The notes beneath the pieces were generated by a model. The model ran no database searches, was not told where the DNA came from, and worked only from the letters and a program-made list of their open reading frames with translations. From Bacillota bacterium (GTDB lineage Bacteria; Bacillota; Clostridia; Oscillospirales; Ruminococcaceae), in contig JAEYXR010000044.1 of assembly GCA_023431215.1 (NCBI GenBank), positions 1-14,207 of the forward strand: a DNA stretch of 14,207 bases. Direction: 5' to 3'. The stretch's first letter is position 1; the number at the start of each line of letters is the position of its first letter. Of this stretch, positions 1 to 6,788 are shown piece after piece. A program made the translations under genes and the position numbers.

Positions 1-2
1 GT

Positions 3-53
3 CTTGCCCCTGTGCAGCCCAAAGGAAAAAATAAACGGAGCGGTAACGATTAA
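3..53 (+). CDS. 3' tail of an upstream gene (partial)
   Basis: From the window edge this frame reads LAPVQPKGKNKRSGND and then a TAA whose last A is the A of the trmB ATG (TAATG). A one-base stop/start overlap like this is typical of translationally coupled genes, so I read the stretch as the C-terminus of an upstream + strand gene. The tail is short, basic and low in complexity, and I do not recognise the protein. The other two forward frames end at a TAA (32-34) and a TGA (85-87). Neither makes such a clean junction, but they are not excluded. Confidence 0.4.
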   Translation, partial: LAPVQPKGKNKRSGND

Positions 54-718
54 TGCGGTTAAGAAGAAAGCCATGGGCACGTCCTGAACTGGCGGCTTGC
101 CCTTTTTTTGTAGACGACCCCCAGCAGATACGAGGCAACTGGTGCAACCTTTTTGCCCGGCCAACACAGCCGGTACATATGGAACTTGGCTGCGGCAAAG
201 GCGGATTTTTGGCACAGCTTGCATCCGGGCAGCCCAATATCAATTATCTTGGGCTGGATATTAAAAGTGAAGTGCTGGTACTAGCGAAGCGCAAGGTGGA
301 GGCCGCTTATGCAAAAGCGGAGCTGCCGGTGGATAATGTGTTTTTAATGTCCCACGATATTGAGCGGCTTCACCTTATTTTTACTCCTGAAGAAAAAGTA
401 GAGAGAATTTACATTAATTTTTGTAACCCCTGGCCCAAAGAGAGCTATCACAAACATCGGCTTACCCATACCCGCCAACTGGAACAGTACAGAAAGTATT
501 TAAAGCCTGGTGGGCAGCTTTGGTTTAAAACCGATGACGATCCTTTATTTGAAGATACTTTGGGGTACCTTCAAGATGCCAAATGGGACGTAAAATATAT
601 CACCCGGGATTTGCATCAAAGCGGTTTTGAGCACAATGTGGTAACCGAGCACGAGGCAATGTTTTCCCAGATGGGGATACCCATCAAGTTTGTCATTGCA
701 GAACCAATGTGGCAATAA
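53..718 (+). CDS. trmB: tRNA (guanine-N7-)-methyltransferase TrmB
   Basis: This is the cytoplasmic S-adenosylmethionine-dependent methyltransferase that makes m7G46 in the tRNA variable loop. Its 221 residues are a normal length for bacterial TrmB. The SAM-binding loop is MELGCGKGGF (residues 43-52), followed by the acidic strand end LGLDIK (67-71). The family signature is NFCNPWPKESYHKHRL (122-137), where most members have NFxDPWPKxRHxKRRL; here the Asp is replaced by Asn126. The C-terminal TEHEAMF (198-204) matches the conserved TxYExxF tRNA/guanine-binding segment, with His in place of Tyr. The ATG at 53 follows a GGAG (37-40) at a rather long spacing and overlaps an upstream stop codon, which suggests coupling to a preceding gene. 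It converges on rsgA. Confidence 0.95.
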   Translation: MRLRRKPWARPELAACPFFVDDPQQIRGNWCNLFARPTQPVHMELGCGKGGFLAQLASGQPNINYLGLDIKSEVLVLAKRKVEAAYAKAELPVDNVFLMSHDIERLHLIFTPEEKVERIYINFCNPWPKESYHKHRLTHTRQLEQYRKYLKPGGQLWFKTDDDPLFEDTLGYLQDAKWDVKYITRDLHQSGFEHNVVTEHEAMFSQMGIPIKFVIAEPMWQ

Positions 719-846
719 GAGTTTAACAATGCTGCTTGTTTAGTGAATATGCTTTTAAGGTCTCTCCATAAAAGATATAACCAATAACATAAAGCATTAT
801 TGATATTAAGTAAAATGCTTTCAAACAAAAGGACAACTAATACAAA

Positions 847-870
847 ACCCCCGAGCATACGCCCGGGGGT
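847..870 (-). terminator. Rho-independent terminator of rsgA
   Basis: A 7-bp GC-rich stem (ACCCCCG at 847-853 with CGGGGGT at 864-870) can add two inner pairs around an ATAC tetraloop. Read on the minus strand, the stem is followed by TTTTGTATT, a U-rich tract. It lies 65 bases past the rsgA stop and before the convergent trmB. No U tract follows it on the plus strand, so it serves rsgA. Confidence 0.8.
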
Positions 871-934
871 AAATCTTTGTGCAAAGAGTTTGTCACAATA
901 TTCTGAACATGGAAGAATCAATCTGTCGTAATCA

Positions 935-2011
935 TTATCTTCGTTTGTCATTTTGGCGAATAAAGCTTCGTGCTTTTTTCATACCGCCAATGCCTTCAAA
1001 CATGCTGTTTAGCTTTTTTGTCTCAATTTGTTTAGCAGACAAGCCGTCATACCGTGCTTCTCGCTTTAGTTTTCGGTAACTTTCCAGCCGTCGGGCATCC
1101 AAGCTGCCGTTTTTCAGCGCTTGTAAAACAGCACACCCTGGCTCCTTGGTGTGCGTGCAGTCACGAAAACGGCACCTTTCGGACAACTCATCAATGTCTG
1201 CAAAGGACCTGGACAAGTCCACCGATTCTACCCCCAGCTCCCGCATGCCGGGAGTATCAATGACAATACCGCCCTGTGGAAGTACCAGCAGCTCTCTGCG
1301 GGTGGAGGTGTGGCGGCCTCTGTCATCATCTTGACGGATTTCGGAGGTAGCCAGCAGTTCTTTCCCTGCCAAACAGTTAATCAGCGTAGATTTGCCCACG
1401 CCGGAAGACCCGATGAAGGAAGCGGTGATGCCTGGTTTTATATAAGCAAGCAGTTTTTCGCAGGAGTCTGGGCTGTGACTGGAGGTAGTAACTATATCTG
1501 TGCCGGGGGCAACTGCAGAAATTTCGTTCAGTATTTCGGGCAAGCTTTGGCACAGGTCAGATTTGGTTAAAACCACAACCGGTGTGGCACGGCTATCCCA
1601 TGCCACAGAGAGATAACGTTCCAATCGGCTCAAATTATAATCGTTGTTTAGGGACATACAGATAAAAACAACGTCTATATTGGCAGCAACCACCTGCGTT
1701 TGAGGTTCGGTACCGGCTGCAGCACGCGCAAAAGCGCTTTTTCGTGTCAGCACATGATGGATGATGGCATTACCGGAGCTGCTTTCGGTGCTGTCGACCA
1801 TCACAAAATCCCCCACAGCAGGGTAATCCTGTAAAGCGGAAGCAGTGTAACGAAACTTACCGGAAACTTTAGCGAAGCATTCGCCGGCTTCGGTTATAAT
1901 CTTATATTGATCTTTAAATTGAGAGATGACTCTGGCAAGTGTATATTGTGGATACAGGGTAGCTTCTGTAAAAAAGCGCTGGCTCGCGCCATATTGTATA
2001 AAGTGATTCAA
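935..2011 (-). CDS. rsgA: Ribosome small subunit-dependent GTPase RsgA
   Basis: RsgA (YjeQ/YloQ) is a circularly permuted GTPase that binds late-assembling 30S subunits and checks the decoding centre; its GTPase is triggered by the ribosome. The 358 residues show an N-terminal OB-fold region (about 20-95), then the permuted motif order: G4 TKSD (149-152), G1 GSSGVGKS (201-208), G2 RGRHTST (231-237) and G3 DTPG (252-255). A C-terminal zinc knuckle follows, with C280, C285, H287 and C293. The start is a TTG (2009-2011) placed 9 bases after GAGG (2021-2024). No in-frame ATG near it gives a full OB-fold. The gene is monocistronic, with its own terminator at 847-870. Confidence 0.95.
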   Translation of the reverse strand: MNHFIQYGASQRFFTEATLYPQYTLARVISQFKDQYKIITEAGECFAKVSGKFRYTASALQDYPAVGDFVMVDSTESSSGNAIIHHVLTRKSAFARAAAGTEPQTQVVAANIDVVFICMSLNNDYNLSRLERYLSVAWDSRATPVVVLTKSDLCQSLPEILNEISAVAPGTDIVTTSSHSPDSCEKLLAYIKPGITASFIGSSGVGKSTLINCLAGKELLATSEIRQDDDRGRHTSTRRELLVLPQGGIVIDTPGMRELGVESVDLSRSFADIDELSERCRFRDCTHTKEPGCAVLQALKNGSLDARRLESYRKLKREARYDGLSAKQIETKKLNSMFEGIGGMKKARSFIRQNDKRR

Positions 2012-2139
2012 GTATCATTACCTCGTACTATTTTTAATTTAAGGGCTTTGTCTGTAATATGGTTTTTTAAAATATCTTTGGGTCTGACGAGTTTTATCCC
2101 TTTTCATGTTAATCAGGAGCATATTTTTGGACAAAACAA

Positions 2140-2165
2140 AAGAGCATAGACAAAACTATGCTCTT
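2140..2165 (-). terminator. Hairpin terminator between HD-domain gene and rsgA
   Basis: A perfect 10-bp stem (AAGAGCATAG / CTATGCTCTT) has a 6-base loop. On the minus strand it is followed directly by TTTGTTTTGTCC. That would stop readthrough from the HD-domain gene, whose stop is about 190 bases upstream in that direction, before rsgA. The distance is long, so the hairpin could instead end a small RNA encoded in the spacer. Confidence 0.6.
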
Positions 2166-2228
2166 ACCGATAAACATTCGGTCTGATTGGGCATAGTTCT
2201 GTACAAAACATGGGTGCAACACAAATAG

Positions 2229-2250
2229 AGCGATGATGAATCGCTTTTTT
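2229..2250 (+). terminator. Small hairpin with T run (+ strand)
   Basis: The stem AGCGAT / ATCGCT (loop GATGA) runs into six T residues at 2245-2250. It has terminator form on the plus strand, yet no plus-strand gene ends nearby. It may end an unannotated + strand transcript or be a chance structure, since the stem is only 6 bp. Confidence 0.35.
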
Positions 2251-2356
2251 AAACAGCTGCAGCGTATGCTCCTTACAGAACAATCTCCAAAAAGACACCT
2301 CTTTTTATATTAATCAAGATTACATTACCATATCCAATGGCTGTTGTCAAAACAAA

Positions 2357-2995
2357 TTATTGATAATAAGACGATAAATCCATATCATTTTCTGCCCCAA
2401 GCTTTTTTAAAAATAATTCTATCTGAGCCTGCTCCTCCTGTGCATCCCCTTTGGTGCGTCCCATACGGTCACAAAAGCACAACAGTGCCACCTCACGAAC
2501 ATCCACATCCCTCTTCATGGCATTAATGTCCGCAAAGGGCAAATCTTTTACCACAAACATCACATGCATATGGTAGCGTACCAATTTGCTCACTTTATCA
2601 ATGAAGTCATTGTCATCACACACCATAGTCAAAAACTTACGCGCCAGCTCCATGCCTACTTTGTCGTGGTCGTAGCTGATGATGCGCCCTTTGCGCTCAC
2701 GGGTGGTTTGGGGTTTGCCAATATCATGCAGCAGTGCGGCCCACATAAAGACCTGTGGGTTTTGGCTGAGGGTACGCAATTTGGCAGCCTGATCCACCAC
2801 CAAACACATATGATTCCAGGCGTTGCCTTCGGGATGATGAATAGGGGACTGAGGCGTTTTTTGCAGAAGCTCCAGCATATCAAAGGGAGATTGCCGTAAT
2901 TTTCCACATTGAGAACACTCTTTTAGATATTGTGAAGGGTTTACGTCTAAGTATAAGTGCTGGCAAAACTCTTGAAACTGTTCTTTGGGCGTCAA
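2357..2995 (-). CDS. HD-domain metal-dependent phosphohydrolase
   Basis: The 212-residue soluble protein has an HD superfamily fold. Likely metal ligands are H62 (in HPEGNAWNHM), the H90-D91 doublet in ALLHDIGKP, the H110/H142 region and D176 (CFCDRMGR). The HPEGNxWxH plus LLHDIGKP pattern resembles the HD domain fused to CCA-adding tRNA nucleotidyltransferases. Here the domain stands alone, so a 2',3'-cyclic phosphodiesterase or phosphatase activity on RNA ends or nucleotides is possible but unproven. The N-terminal CxxC (C27, C30) could bind a metal. The start is TTG, 7 bases after a perfect AGGAGG. The gene is divergent from the SUV3-like helicase gene and shares its control region. Confidence 0.85.
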   Translation of the reverse strand: MTPKEQFQEFCQHLYLDVNPSQYLKECSQCGKLRQSPFDMLELLQKTPQSPIHHPEGNAWNHMCLVVDQAAKLRTLSQNPQVFMWAALLHDIGKPQTTRERKGRIISYDHDKVGMELARKFLTMVCDDNDFIDKVSKLVRYHMHVMFVVKDLPFADINAMKRDVDVREVALLCFCDRMGRTKGDAQEEQAQIELFLKKLGAENDMDLSSYYQ

Positions 2996-3002
2996 ATAGA
3001 AA

Positions 3003-3008
3003 CCTCCT
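3003..3008 (-). promoter_or_regulatory. Ribosome binding site fixing a TTG start
   Basis: A consensus AGGAGG on the minus strand sits exactly 7 bases before the TTG at 2993-2995. This makes the TTG the clear start of the HD-domain gene. Confidence 0.85.
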
Positions 3009-3028
3009 TTGGGCAGACAGAGATATTT

Positions 3029-3051
3029 TAAGGCATTGACACAATGCCTTA
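3029..3051. promoter_or_regulatory. Perfect 10-3-10 palindrome, candidate operator
   Basis: TAAGGCATTG and CAATGCCTTA flank the 3-base spacer ACA. The site lies in the leader of the HD-domain gene and overlaps a TTGACA that could be the -35 element of the divergent helicase gene. Neither side carries a proper U tract and no gene ends here, so an operator or a leader hairpin fits better than a terminator. The regulator is unknown. Confidence 0.5.
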
Positions 3052-3063
3052 TTTGTGTAATTC
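3036..3063 (+). promoter_or_regulatory. Possible promoter of the SUV3-like helicase gene
   Basis: A perfect TTGACA (3036-3041) is followed after 16 bases by TAATTC (3058-3063), a moderate -10 match. This would give a leader of about 85 bases before the ATG. The -35 lies inside the 3029-3051 palindrome, so binding there would block it. The weak -10 lowers confidence. Confidence 0.35.
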
Positions 3064-3069
3064 TTGTTT

Positions 3070-3078
3070 AGTATACCA
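3070..3078 (-). promoter_or_regulatory. Extended -10 element for the HD-domain gene
   Basis: Read on the minus strand, the sequence is TGGTATACT: a 5/6 match to TATAAT with the TGn extension, which can compensate for the lack of a clear -35. Transcription would start near 3063, leaving the 3029-3051 palindrome about 13-35 bases inside the transcript. Confidence 0.45.
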
Positions 3079-3153
3079 CAAAAAAAGGGAAACTTTTGGG
3101 TGCTGTGTAAAAGCCCATATTTTTTATACACTACTAATGAGGTGATCTTCTTT

Positions 3154-4914
3154 ATGAAATCAAACCATAAGCTACGTACAGCATTTCAAAAAATCAAAAA
3201 GTCATATCCACAGTTAAAAGAGCAGGTGGCAAGTGCCAAAAAAAAGCAACTGTGGCATTTAGAATCGGTAATTCGTAATCAGATAAAGCGGCTGCAGGCA
3301 ATGCCGCCTCAGCAGCTACCGGAATATTCCAAGGTTTATCACAATTATTCAGAACTGTTGGATGTTGTTTCAGAGCAGCTGCTGGCGCAATACAATCAGA
3401 AAAACCATACCGACTATCGGTTTGAAGAAATTGTCAGCGAAGATACAGCAGGCTATTTAAAGTCCGGCATTATTGCCGTGCTTGTTACCAGCCATATTCC
3501 CCAGATGGTTTCGGCAGAATTTAGCCGCCTGTTACCCAAGCACCCACAGGATGAGTACCCGGAAGCACACCGTCAAAAACGCATGTTTTATCTGCATTTG
3601 GGCGACACAAATACCGGCAAAACTTATCAGGCTCTACAAAGGCTCAAACAAGCAGGTTCGGGTATCTATTTGGCCCCACTGCGTATTTTGGCGCTGGAAA
3701 ACTTTGAAAGGCTGTGCAGCGAAGGTGTGCCGTGCAGCCTGTTGACAGGAGAAGAAGAGGTTAAGACCCAGGGAGCTAGGCATCTTTGCTGCACGGTGGA
3801 AAAAGCAGGTTTAAACAGCAGCTATGATGTTGCAGTCATTGATGAGGTACAATTGGTGGAGGACTCTCAGCGGGGGGATGCGTGGACCAGAGCGATACTG
3901 GGGCTAAATTGTCCCGAGATTCACCTCTGTGGCGCACGCCTGGCAAAAGACCAGCTACTTGCAATGATACGGGACTGCGGAGATGAGTACGAGCTGAAGG
4001 AATATACCAGACTTGTTCCCCTGCAGATTGAGCATACACCATATAAGCTTTCGGATGTTAAACCTGGAGATGCACTTGTGGCCTTTTCCAAACGGGGTGT
4101 GCTTAAATTGTCCAGCTATTTTTCTCAAAAAGGCATCAACAACAGTGTTATCTACGGGGACTTGCCTCCGGAGGTGCGAAAACTGCAGTACGAAGCGTTT
4201 ATTCAGGGGGTAAATCCTGTTTTAGTGGCAACAGATGCCATTGGCATGGGGGTAAACCTACCTATCAGACGCTTGATTTTTACGGACGTAGAAAAATTTG
4301 ACGGAGAAGATTTTTGCCTGCTAACCACTCAGGAGGTAAAGCAGATTGCCGGGCGTGCAGGGCGAATCGGCATTTATGAGGTTGGCTATGTGGCCTGTAT
4401 GGATGAAAGCATCCACCTCATTGAGCAAAGGCTGGAAGCAGAGGATGAACCTATAGAATATGCAGTAATTGGCCCCAGTGAAGCCATTTTGAAAATTGGC
4501 ATGCTGCCGCTGGAGGAAAAGCTTGCGCTTTGGAGCACCAAGCCGGAAGAACTGCCGTATTACCGCAAAAAAGATGTACGTAACGAGCTTTTGATTTTAA
4601 ACCTGTTGAGGCCCTATCGCTTGGCAGAGAATGTGCAGTGGAGGCTGATGCGTATTCCCTTTGACCCGGGCAGCGAGGTGCTTCTCAACCAGTTTATGGA
4701 GTACGCAGACGAATGCTTTGCGCAAAAACAAAAAGAACTGTCCAAGCCTGTGTTATTGGGAGAAAGCTGTGGTGAGCTGGAGACTTATTATCAACAGGTT
4801 AATCTTTATTATTCCTTTTCTAAAACCATGAATCTTACCCTGGAAGAAGAATGGGTGAGTGATATCCGCAAAAAAATAAGCAAAAAGATTGATGCGTTAC
4901 TCCAGAAAAGCTAA
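3154..4914 (+). CDS. SUV3-like DExH RNA helicase
   Basis: A 586-residue superfamily 2 ATP-dependent helicase that resembles SUV3, the RNA-unwinding partner of mitochondrial RNA turnover. In the core, motif I is LGDTNTGKT (149-157), with Ia-like YLAPLRILALENF next. Motif II is DEVQ (230-233), the SUV3-like DExQ variant in place of DEAD/DExH. The second RecA domain has SVIYGDLPPEVR, the motif V stretch VATDAIGMGVNLP and motif VI QIAGRAGRIG (397-406). The first 140 residues are basic and helical, and the last 100 form a helical tail. The start is the ATG at 3154, 9 bases after GAGGTG (3139-3144). A longer frame back to a TTG at 3064 would run over the promoter of the divergent gene. An RNA-decay or RNA-remodelling role is inferred from the family. 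Confidence 0.85.
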   Translation: MKSNHKLRTAFQKIKKSYPQLKEQVASAKKKQLWHLESVIRNQIKRLQAMPPQQLPEYSKVYHNYSELLDVVSEQLLAQYNQKNHTDYRFEEIVSEDTAGYLKSGIIAVLVTSHIPQMVSAEFSRLLPKHPQDEYPEAHRQKRMFYLHLGDTNTGKTYQALQRLKQAGSGIYLAPLRILALENFERLCSEGVPCSLLTGEEEVKTQGARHLCCTVEKAGLNSSYDVAVIDEVQLVEDSQRGDAWTRAILGLNCPEIHLCGARLAKDQLLAMIRDCGDEYELKEYTRLVPLQIEHTPYKLSDVKPGDALVAFSKRGVLKLSSYFSQKGINNSVIYGDLPPEVRKLQYEAFIQGVNPVLVATDAIGMGVNLPIRRLIFTDVEKFDGEDFCLLTTQEVKQIAGRAGRIGIYEVGYVACMDESIHLIEQRLEAEDEPIEYAVIGPSEAILKIGMLPLEEKLALWSTKPEELPYYRKKDVRNELLILNLLRPYRLAENVQWRLMRIPFDPGSEVLLNQFMEYADECFAQKQKELSKPVLLGESCGELETYYQQVNLYYSFSKTMNLTLEEEWVSDIRKKISKKIDALLQKS

Positions 4915-4967
4915 TAAATAAGACTTTGAGCTTCCTCCAAAACATTTTTTAAATTAAATAAGCAATG

Positions 4968-5013
4968 AAAAATACTCTCAACAGTGTATGCTGTCTGGGG
5001 GTGTTTTTCTTTT
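4968..5013 (+). terminator. Imperfect hairpin after the helicase gene
   Basis: An A/T-rich outer stem (A5TA / TGT5), a C/G-T middle and an inner ACAG/CTGT pairing (loop TGTATG) run from 4968 to 5008, then CTTTT. It lies 54 bases past the helicase stop. The stem has mismatches and one bulge, and it lies inside a reverse-strand open frame, so the call is tentative. The rest of 4915-5197 shows only A/T-rich DNA and the promoter region of the next operon. Confidence 0.45.
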
Positions 5014-5136
5014 AGAAATATTTTTTTGAGCACAATGCAAGACTCTGGGGTAAGCAGGTGGAAGATTTTTTGATGCATCCTACTGTAATACAAACACCTC
5101 AAAAATCTCCCAAGGACATAATTTATTCATGTGAAA

Positions 5137-5153
5137 TTCAGCTGAAGTTCAGC
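5137..5153 (+). promoter_or_regulatory. 11-bp-period direct repeat, candidate response-regulator site
   Basis: TTCAGC occurs at 5137-5142 and again at 5148-5153, one helical turn apart. This is the usual layout of OmpR/PhoB-family half-sites. The first copy also forms the palindrome TTCAGCTGAA (5137-5146). The repeat ends about 31 bases before the TATAAT at 5185, overlapping or just upstream of where a -35 should be; no good -35 is present, as expected of an activated promoter. The regulator is not identified. Confidence 0.4.
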
Positions 5154-5184
5154 TTGCCTGCAAATAACCAACAAAAACAAACCT

Positions 5185-5190
5185 TATAAT
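5185..5190 (+). promoter_or_regulatory. -10 element of the lipoprotein-VTC-DUF4956 operon
   Basis: A perfect TATAAT lies 38 bases before the ATG of the lipoprotein gene. The hexamer 17 bases further upstream is A-rich and unlike TTGACA, which suggests dependence on an activator. Confidence 0.6.
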
Positions 5191-5227
5191 AAAACCATTG
5201 CAGAGTACACAGAAAGGTGAGTTGTTT

Positions 5228-6772
5228 ATGAAATACAATCATTTTACCGGGGCTGTGGCCACCATATTGTGCGTATCATTATTGGCGGGCTGTGCCCAAT
5301 CAAACCCAAAAGCAGAAGATCATGCAATATCCTCCCAAACGGCGGCAGGCCAGAGCCAGATAAGTGAGACTGGTACAACAGATGCCCCCAGTATGTATGC
5401 CAGCGGTGTTGATTCTACCAATCAAACAACCATTGATTTAAACAATGGGTCCACCGCTATTGAAAAAAGCGGCACATATCGGCTAACAGGAACCTTGCAT
5501 GATGGCAGCATTGTTGTTGATGTTGACAAAACAGCCGACAACGGTACAGTTTACCTTATTTTAGATGAAGCCAATATTAACAGCAGCACCGACACTCCCA
5601 TCAACATTAAGGAAGCAAAGCAGGTAGTGATCATGTTGGAGGAGGGTACCAGCAACATTGTGACACAGGCAAACATATCCACCCAAGATACAGAATTCCC
5701 CAGTGGCGCCATCTATTCCAAGGCCGATTTGGAAATTGCCGGAGAAGGAACACTCACTGTAACCACACAGTTTAATGATGGTATTAACAGCCGTGACGAT
5801 TTGGTCATTACAGGCGCAAATATTGTTGTAGAGGCAATCGGCGACGGAATAGTGGGGAAGGATCTCCTTTATATTGAAAAGAGCACAATACAAGTTACAG
5901 CGGGAAAGGACGGCCTACGTTCCAGCAATGACACCGATGAGGGAAAAGGAAATATTGTAATTGCGTCAGGTAATTTTAGTATTCAAGCAAAAAATGATGC
6001 CATTCAGGCAGAGCGCACCTTAAAAATTGAGGATGGTACCTTTGACCTTACCACAGGGGACGGCTACGCAGGGTCCAGTAAAATTGCTGACCACATGACG
6101 GCTGGTGGACCCGGACAGTTTCAGCAGGAAACAGCCACAGCCGTAGACCAAGAGAGCAGAAAAGCGCTGAAAGCGGGAGAACTGGTATCAGTTTTGGGTG
6201 GAAGTTTTACCATCTCTTCCTTTGAAGATGCGGTGCATTCCAATGGAAGTGTTACCATTGAGGGCGGCAACTTTGCCATCCAGTGTGGTGATGACGGAAT
6301 AAACGCTGACGGGCTTGTCACCATCAGCAAAGGCGAGATAGACATTGCCAACAGCTATGAAGGCATTGAGGGAAGCGACATCACCATTAGCGGGGGTAAT
6401 ATTCAGGTGGTTTCCAAGGATGATGGCATCAACGTTAACAGCCAGACAGGCACGCTTACCATCAGCGGTGGTACTATCTATATTCAAAACGGCGGAGACG
6501 GCATTGATTCTAACGGCAACATTGTTATGAGTGGGGGTGATATTGTAATAGACACCACCAATATGGCACCCATGGATACCGCCATAGATTATGATGGCAC
6601 ACTGACCAAAACCGGCGGCACACTAAAAGACAAAAACGGCGATGACCTTGATACTACTCAGCATCAGCCAGGCGGAGGCGGCAGACCGGGCAGCATGGGC
6701 GGTGGAGCACGTCCTGGACGTGAAGCGATTGACCCGCCCCAGGCTAAAACATCTGCAACCCCCACTACGTAA
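5228..6772 (+). CDS. Beta-helix carbohydrate-binding-type lipoprotein (Cthe_2159/DUF4353 family)
   Basis: This 514-residue exported lipoprotein has a signal peptide at residues 1-21 with lipobox LLAGC and lipidation Cys22. A Ser/Thr-rich linker follows to about 60, then a long array of strand-turn repeats. These carry recurring GG-x-I/F patterns and DGI(N/V) turns such as NDGINS, GDGIVG, DDGINA, DDGINV and GDGIDS, as expected for a right-handed beta-helix. The Clostridium thermocellum protein Cthe_2159, the named member of this family, binds polysaccharides and has a pectate-lyase-like fold. Sugar binding here is inferred; catalysis is not shown. The C-terminal tail is Gly/Pro/Arg-rich (GGGGRPGSMGGGARPG) and probably disordered. 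The start is the ATG after AAAGGTGAG; an upstream in-frame TTG at 5198 would put a hydrophilic extension before the signal peptide. It is the first gene of an operon, 16 bases from the VTC gene. Confidence 0.85.
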   Translation: MKYNHFTGAVATILCVSLLAGCAQSNPKAEDHAISSQTAAGQSQISETGTTDAPSMYASGVDSTNQTTIDLNNGSTAIEKSGTYRLTGTLHDGSIVVDVDKTADNGTVYLILDEANINSSTDTPINIKEAKQVVIMLEEGTSNIVTQANISTQDTEFPSGAIYSKADLEIAGEGTLTVTTQFNDGINSRDDLVITGANIVVEAIGDGIVGKDLLYIEKSTIQVTAGKDGLRSSNDTDEGKGNIVIASGNFSIQAKNDAIQAERTLKIEDGTFDLTTGDGYAGSSKIADHMTAGGPGQFQQETATAVDQESRKALKAGELVSVLGGSFTISSFEDAVHSNGSVTIEGGNFAIQCGDDGINADGLVTISKGEIDIANSYEGIEGSDITISGGNIQVVSKDDGINVNSQTGTLTISGGTIYIQNGGDGIDSNGNIVMSGGDIVIDTTNMAPMDTAIDYDGTLTKTGGTLKDKNGDDLDTTQHQPGGGGRPGSMGGGARPGREAIDPPQAKTSATPTT

Positions 6773-6788
6773 GAAAGGAAAATGAGCT

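Larger units (their letters stand above)
2012..2356. other. Gene-free spacer rich in small hairpins
   Basis: This stretch holds no credible coding frame. It separates the rsgA start from the end of the HD-domain gene, both on the minus strand. I see four hairpins: 2140-2165 (10-bp stem), 2166-2182 (ACCGA/TCGGT), 2229-2245 (AGCGAT/ATCGCT followed by T6 on the + strand) and 2289-2306 (AAAAAGA/TCTTTTT, low GC). The last could be a weak first terminator for the HD-domain gene. The minus-strand rsgA promoter should lie in about 2030-2100, but I find no convincing -35/-10 pair. Confidence 0.5.

Noticed and set aside
791..821. AAAGCATT/AATGCTTT inverted repeat after trmB
   Set aside because: The stem is A/T-rich with a 15-base loop, and no T run follows on either strand, so I do not call it the trmB terminator.
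616..951. Minus-strand 111-codon open frame with a hydrophobic stretch
   Set aside because: It overlaps the end of rsgA, runs through the rsgA terminator hairpin and into the antisense of trmB, and has no ribosome binding site of its own.
1151..1570. Plus-strand 139-codon frame inside rsgA
   Set aside because: It is exact antisense to the conserved GTPase core, which fully explains the open frame; there are no family features.
2016..2018. ATG seven bases upstream of the rsgA TTG as an alternative start
   Set aside because: It is out of frame with rsgA, lies only two bases after the GAGG, and its frame stops after about 34 codons.
5561..6487. Antisense frames inside the lipoprotein gene
   Set aside because: The repeat-rich beta-helix codons leave the opposite strand open by composition; no start signals or domains are seen.
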